From Armillaria gallica (lineage: Eukaryota; Basidiomycota; Agaricomycetes; Agaricales; Physalacriaceae), in contig JBANDB010000008.1 in NCBI GenBank assembly GCA_037576215.1, positions 868,001 to 932,000 of the forward strand: a stretch of 64,000 nt of DNA, in the 5' to 3' direction. Of this stretch, positions 58,378-64,000 are shown one piece after another. Every line of letters begins with the position of its first letter. Position 1 is the first letter of the stretch. A program made the position numbers and the translations under genes. The notes beneath the pieces were generated by a model that saw nothing but the letters and a program-made list of their open reading frames with translations, had not been told where the DNA came from and did not search any database.

Positions 58378-60040
58378 TCAGTCTTGGTACGCTGGAGGCG
58401 GGACTCTCATCAACCGTGCGTTCTCCTCAGTCAGCATTTCAATCCGTGTCTGCAGCTCCTGTATCTGTGCTGTTTCGTTCGAGGGTTGCTCCATCTGTGC
58501 CATTAAACGATTGATCTCGTCTAGCCGGCGTCTAATTTCCGCTTGATTCTCAGCGGCAGCCTGAGGTCGGGAAGAGGAAGGCGACATGGATGGCAAGCCG
58601 ACAGTCCGAGGCCATGAGGATCCCACAACCGACGTGCCTCCGGTTTGCGGCCGAACCAAATTCTTTTCGCGTGCGAAGGCTGTTGGGGCAGATAAATCAG
58701 CCTGGTGAAGAACAAATTGATCTGGGGAATATTCAAGGAAAGTAAGCACTGAAGATTAGCACAAGAGGAGAAACGAACCAACAGACAAGCTTATCGAATT
58801 AGCCTTGTGATAAATTTGTTTTCTTCGTCGCCACCAGATCAGAGCACCTATAATCAGGATTAAAGCAACACCCCCGCCCACCGCGCCTCCAACAATGCCT
58901 GCGAAGGCAGTCGTTTTTGGTGGTGAATAAGATGAACTGGTGCCAGATGATGAGGGTGTACTCGTGCCCGAGGAGCTACTACTACTTGTCGGTGACGACG
59001 TACTATTGCCGTGGGACACCTGGTCGGAATAAGTGATATAATCTAGCATGAACGTCTGGTCACCAGAGACCTCTGTAATGTTCATGAAAAGCATGTGGGT
59101 TCCAGAGGCAAGGATCGAAGACGAAAAGAATATCGTGTTGGCTATGTCATTACCAGAAGCATTACTAGTCGTAGAGAACGTAGTGGTTTTCCCTCCATCT
59201 ACACTGAAATCAGCAGAGATGCTCCCGATTATAGAAAGCCTCTGGGCCCCGAACACAGACACGTTCATCCCTATCAACAGTATTCAGCTGTAGTAACCTC
59301 AAAGTGTGATCAGAGCTGACCTGTGAACTGGAAAGAAAAAGAATCCCCAGCAGTACTGCTGTCCTTCGTAGAGTTCCCAAGCGGGTGATTGTCGACAAAA
59401 ACCCTCGTGACATGCGCTAGGGTACTCGTATTGGTCTGCCAATCTCCAGTCCAGGCGATAGCATTACTGGTATCGTCCACTAGGATGTCTTTCCCCTGGA
59501 CCGTTGTCTGATTACCGACAGCGACAATCGCATAGTCCACGTCGATATTGTCCAACTCCGAAAGAGTGATAGTATGATTGCCTTCTTCCAGCGTCGGTGA
59601 CATGTACCACTGCAGATACTCTGCCGGGGAGGGGTACGAAGCGACATATGCATCCGCTCCGTCGATGGAAACGGAGAAATCCTGTTTGTTCGAAGTGCCA
59701 GGGGTGTTACCAGTAAAAGCGATCGAAATGCCTGTTAATGTATTGAGTACCGTTCATAATTTAGTGGGATTAAGATGGGAGCACCTTCGAATGTCACTGA
59801 GAAGGATCCGTATGTCGAGGTGCTTGCGTAGGTATTCTTCGCCCAATGGGAATAATTCTGATACCACAGTTGGCCATGACTGCTTCCCCAAACAGAGCTG
59901 GGACTGAAGCCAGGCGAGAAGGCAGCGTCGTCTAGTAATATTAGACCACCGGACATGTAGCGGTAAGAAAGGGAAGGAAGGGGAAAATTGAAAGACGGTG
60001 ATGGGGAGGTCAGCGATAACCACTGCAGAGGCTGGTGCAT
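58378..60040 (-). CDS. Single-pass membrane protein with beta-rich ectodomain and Ser/Thr stalk
   Basis: Several introns. The ectodomain has two repeated-looking beta modules: FSVTFEG followed by ISIAFTGNTPG, and FSFQFTGMNVSVFGA. Both sit beside N-glycosylation sites (NHT, NTS, NVS, NIT), then a Ser/Thr/Pro stalk rich in SSSSSSGTSTPSSSG. A glycine-rich membrane helix (AFAGIVGGAVGGGVALILIIGALIWW) is stopped by RRRK. The cytosolic part ends in a short coiled coil (AEIRRRLDEINRLMAQMEQ) and PPPAYQD, a PPxY-type motif that may bind a WW-domain ubiquitin ligase. The layout recalls fungal wall-sensor or mucin-like proteins common in mushrooms. No classical signal peptide follows the start at 60040, so a first exon may lie upstream. 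Confidence 0.7.
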
Positions 60041-61560
60041 TTTGATAGCCTAAAACCAGATCTTAAAAAATTCAGCATCAGTTTTCACGCCCTTGTTTTG
60101 CGCATGGTAAAACGAGAAGATACCGTAGGTCCATTGTTCCGTAGGGGGTAAAGTTTTTCATGCCGTTCTACTGTCGGCAAGTTTTCCGGACCGAGAGACG
60201 CCTCGCCAAATCAAAACCTTTTAACACTTCGTTTGTCGCCAGCTAAAATGCAATGGCCTCTGCGGTGAACTAGGGCCTTTAGGCTCATTTACCAGCGGGC
60301 GCTTCGCCCGCATAGCACAAGTGTCAAGCTCACCTCCCACATCAAAATGTGTCAAGTCACACCAAACAATCAAACAACCAAAACATGGATAGTGTGGGAC
60401 CCACTAGGAGCGAACGTTAGCGCTCGTTGTATATGGGTGGTCCTCACTTTGGAAGTAGCAGAAACAGCAGAGAACAAGCAGTAGCGATAACTTTGACGAC
60501 AAAAAATACATACACCCTTTCCCCGCCCGAATCTTGCGCTGACAAGCAATCCATAAAGAATTGAAGGGCGAAAACGGAGGCAATTCTAGGGGATGCGAGA
60601 ATCTGTTCGCGATCGGCGTGTGTACATTTGTTCGTACTTGGTAATTTGGCTGGGCCTCGTGTATAATCAATGCATGCTTGCTAACATTCGCAATAAGGAA
60701 TTGCAATTACGAGGTGTAAGCTTGTGAACGTCGACTGGCTAGCAAGTCTACTGGGCCTTTGCCCAGAGACAACCATATGCCAGTTGAAACACTTGGTTTG
60801 GAGCTAGTTATAGTAATAAGCGCCTTTCAAACCGATATCAAAAAACTTCACCGATACTGAAACGTCTTGGCATGCATGTCGGCGATTTCTCTCTCGCTTG
60901 TACAATGAGAGTGATCCGTCGGGTTCTGCATATAGCACTGCTCGGAACCAATCTAGGGAGAAGAGGTAAAGATTCATCCTGGAAATGATTTCTTGTTATC
61001 GGCTCTTTCTTTGCACCGTGAGATATCGCGACAGCTAACGAGTACAGTGAGCACCGCTTCTTTTTAATCACGAGCAAGAAGACAAACGTGAACGTTGAGC
61101 CCATCTGGACCCATATGAGAGAAAAATCACCCAAGGCGATCCGGGAAGGTAATTTCATTCAAAGGTTAGTTACATCACATAGCCTATTACGAACGAAGGT
61201 GATAGAAGCAGACGAATGACGCACGCATTATATACACTGACACGGTTATCAGCCACTGGGATGGGAAAAGAGACGAAGGCGTACCGACCACTATACTCTC
61301 TCAACTAACTCAACAAGGAGAGGAACGAAATAAAGGTACATAGATAACACTAGGACACCGGTCAGCTACATCCAGATTTATCGCATGATTCAACGTACCG
61401 ATGGATAGACATTCACCAACCCAGACAGGAGAAGGGACGAAAAAATTACGATACATACACTGCTAACGTAAGGTGAGTTGAAGAAGTAGACGTATGCTAT
61501 ATACCTGTCGACCTGTCAGAACGATCCCGTACGAAGAACGAAAAGCTCACGAACGTCACG
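60041..61560. other. Intergenic with two hairpin-forming sites, no gene
   Basis: No exon was recognised. A perfect 7-base stem (GCGGGCG / CGCCCGC, loop CTT) lies at 60295-60311 and a 5-base stem (GAGCG / CGCTC) at 60408-60425. Confidence 0.5.
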
Positions 61561-62470
61561 TTAGTACTCCACGGCCTCATCATCGTCAGCCTGCATGGGC
61601 TCTTCCTTCTCCTTCTCCCCACTGTCATCCCTTTTACCCTCCGGCTCGTCTGTATCCATTTTTGTTTCCACATCACCCTCCTTTCTCCCTTCCCTATCCT
61701 CTTTCTTATCCTCCGTCCTCTTATTACCCGCATCCTCCGCATCTTCATCCATAGGCTCACCTTGAGATTTCTTAGCTTCTTCGACCCTTAATCGCAGCGT
61801 TTTCACGTCCTCGATGCCCTGTGAGCGCTCAGCATGAAACGCCTGCCACTCTGCTTCAGCAGCATCTTTTATGGCGGTACGACGCGCTGAGATAAACGCT
61901 TCCTGTGATGGTAGGAGGATCGCGGGAAGGTAATACAGGGGTGGCGGGTGACTACGAGGGGATTCGACAGAGGGTTCGGGAAAGAAGGAATCTGGTCTTC
62001 GTCTTGATCCTGGGGGATAACATCGGAAGTAAGGAGGAAGTTCGCCAAGACGGGCAGACGGCTCCTGCGGTATTTCACGACAGAGTCCCGTAACTGCAGC
62101 TCCTCCTCCTTCCTGTTTGCTGTCAACTTGTCCTTGCGCGCATCCTCGGCTTTACGCACGGTGTCGTTCTCTCGGCGCAATTTGGACTGGAGCCGCGCTT
62201 CCAGTTTCATCCGTTTTTTTGCCTAAGATTCGGCATTGAGTAAGATTGCGTCAGTAAATGAGATGGTTTTTACACACCGCCTCGCTTGCATTGCGCTCTT
62301 TATCTTCCCTCTCCGCCTTTTTCAGTGTGCCCACGAGTAACCCGAACATGCCCCGACGGGTGGGAGCTGCGAGACGGGGTCGGGCTTTTGCTGTAGGTTC
62401 CGGTCTGGGTGAAGAATGTTAAATAGCGCATAGAAAGGTATCATATGAACACGTACTCTTCCGTCGACAT
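61561..62470 (-). CDS. Pinin/SDK/MemA-domain nuclear protein
   Basis: Exon 1 starts at 62470 (MSTEE). Then come PRLAAPTRRGMFGLLVGTLKK, AEREDKERNASEAAKKRMKL, the charged coil RKEEELQLRDSVVKYRRSRLP and PPLYYLPAILLPSQEAFISARR. The C-terminus is a very acidic and lysine-rich tail ending at 61561 (DDEAVEY). The [RK]R-x-MFG-x-L-x-G-TL pattern is the pinin_SDK_memA signature. Pinin joins the exon-junction/ASAP-PSAP complex with SAP18, also encoded in this window (23.2-24.2 kb), so the two products may work together. Near 61940 the frame changes by one base between TRHP and PPLYYLP. Adding one C to the CCCC run fixes it. An alternative intron acceptor at about 62020 cannot be excluded. Confidence 0.72.
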
Positions 62471-64000
62471 GTTGAAAAGGAGATGGTGGGAGAAGGTAGA
62501 GTGCTGTGAGAATTCACTACCGTTTAGAGTGCCAGTCAGCCGGCACCGCCGGTTGCGGCATGTTGCCGACATTTTGCCGATTGAAGGATTGCATTACGTA
62601 AATTATTTTTCGGGAAAGGCATAGGATTTTACTCGCAGAGAGCATTTGGGGAATAAAGATTCAGATACCAATCTTAGCGTCAAAATGAAAACCAGACACC
62701 AGCGTCGTAGGACTGCCGATTGATTGCCGAAGCTGCGTAAATTCTTTGTCAGCAATGTCTTGTGGCCTCTGCCGGTCGGCATTGCCATCGTGGGAAAGCT
62801 CTTCGCTTGTTCTTTTACAGCCTCTTTTACACCAGAACCAAGCCAGAACAGAGGACATCTGGCACTTCAGTCCGCGCACTGTATGTGTATGCGATTATAT
62901 TGTGAACTATAAGGTCTTGGTCTTCATCATATAGGAATCTGAGCTGTGCTGCACTAGCACTTTGCCAAGTTCTGCGCCTGATATTGAGATGTTAATACTA
63001 CTCAATACTACCGCCTTCGAACTCTGTCTTTTGATGGCAATGATTTCTCAGTACTAAGTATATCCTCTTCTATCCCCTCCGCGGTCTCAATAGTATCCTC
63101 CGCGGCAATGCGCAGGTGCAGGTCTTCTCGAATGTGAAATTTCCCATACCGACGCGGGCCATTTCTGGTCTACCCCCTTTGCTTTCTTTACTCCACTCTC
63201 CATGCGCAGACTCGGCGGTCGAAGGCTCGTTTGTCACGATGCTATGGACCGCAGCCTGTCCGAGCCGAATCACAGTCCAAGTTGATCATGGAATACTAGA
63301 GCACAGTAAGTCGGATTCAGATACAGATACAGAAAGATGTTCTATGCCCTAGAGACAGTGTGATGCTGACCCGGTTGTAAGGTCATTAATCATTCGTTGT
63401 CCCTTGTTCGTGTGTTATATACATCAACAAAGATGGGGAAGCATCGAGCACGAACATCAACAGCTGTCGAAAATGTGGGTATCGTCGATCAATAACAACA
63501 TCTGTTCCTTGATTATGGGCCTCTTCAAAATCAGGTTGTCTGAGGGATCTACATCTTCTCGGTGATAAACATTCTCTGATCTGCGATATCCGACGCAAGC
63601 GGGACAAAACATTGATCCACCGATCGAAGCTGTGTATGTGTTGCCCAATTACAGGCATGCAACGAAGCCAATCGTCTAGTGAACGGCGCCCAAGTCGTTA
63701 GCCAAAACCAGGCCTATAAACACCTTTAAACCCGATCAATTTCGACATCATACATCTAGCTCGCGAAGGAATTCCGCTTGCGTTTAATTTAATATGATAA
63801 GTCCATTTATGGTACATAAGGTATAAAATAACTAGAGGCATTAGGTAGATAAGTACAACAAGACACGCACTGAAACCATGAACGAAAAAGTACTCTGGCA
63901 TGGATGATAAGGAGATGAATGAGTTTGTGTGGCAACGCGGACTCCGGAGTATGCGTGGGGCAGAGAAGACAAGGTTAACCTTTTACATTGACAACACTGA
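62471..64000. other. Gene-poor end of window
   Basis: About 1.5 kb upstream of the pinin gene. Short frames occur at 63070-63352 on both strands but show no family and no exon chain. If a gene continues past the window I do not see its exons. Confidence 0.4.

Noticed and set aside
60295..60325. Possible Helitron 3' end (hairpin followed by CTAA on the minus strand)
   Set aside because: The spacing is about right, but the base after CTAA is A and no helicase gene or matching 5' end is seen.

Overview
The window looks like nuclear DNA of a basidiomycete fungus, most likely an agaricomycete. Genes are split by many 45-70 base GT-AG introns. The families found fit that lineage: a DUF6533 membrane protein, two DUF4470/MYND-finger proteins, a sugar permease of the lactose-permease type, and a Boi-like SH3-SAM-PH protein that ends in a calponin-homology domain. 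Housekeeping orthologues anchor the reading: mitochondrial uL13, TTC27/Emw1, EMC6, aspartate-semialdehyde dehydrogenase, the exosome subunit Rrp43, SAP18, NEDD8/Rub1, Atg22, a LARP7/Pof8-like protein and a pinin-domain protein. All exon borders were placed by eye from splice sites and family conservation.

Layout. 0.3-1.5 kb: DUF6533-type gene, perhaps decayed; then about 2.6 kb with nothing recognised. 4.1-8.9 kb: uL13m (+), converging with a possible Rrn9-like gene (-), which diverges from TTC27/EMW1 (+). 9.8-15.5 kb: a small DUF6593-like gene (-), EMC6 (-) divergent from HOM2 (+), a truncated HOM2 copy, and RRP43 (+). 15.5-20.2 kb is gene-poor, with one small orphan gene. 20.2-24.2 kb: a hotdog-fold thioesterase-like gene (-) sharing a 144-base promoter with an AlkB-like dioxygenase (+), a second hotdog gene (+), and SAP18 (-). 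25.0-30.6 kb: copper amine oxidase (+) facing a sugar transporter (-). 31.7-40.2 kb: NEDD8, the Boi-like protein and ATG22, all (+). 40.3-44.3 kb: two more hotdog genes (-). 45.2-53.6 kb: tandem DUF4470/MYND genes (+). 53.7-62.5 kb: LARP7/Pof8-like (+), NADAR-domain protein (-), a mucin-like single-pass membrane protein (-) and pinin (-). The last 1.5 kb shows nothing recognisable.

What stands out is a dispersed family of four hotdog-fold genes with the same five-exon architecture (exon 2 of 58-61 bases, exon 4 of 68-70 bases), two of them with GC-AG introns. The other main observations are a tandem MYND/DUF4470 pair, a degenerate HOM2 duplicate, a very short exon carrying the topaquinone tyrosine of the amine oxidase, three GATA-type sites ahead of that gene, and several apparent one-base deletions in otherwise well conserved genes. 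The deletions look more like assembly errors than biology. I see no operons, CRISPR arrays, rRNA or convincing tRNA, and no intact transposon.
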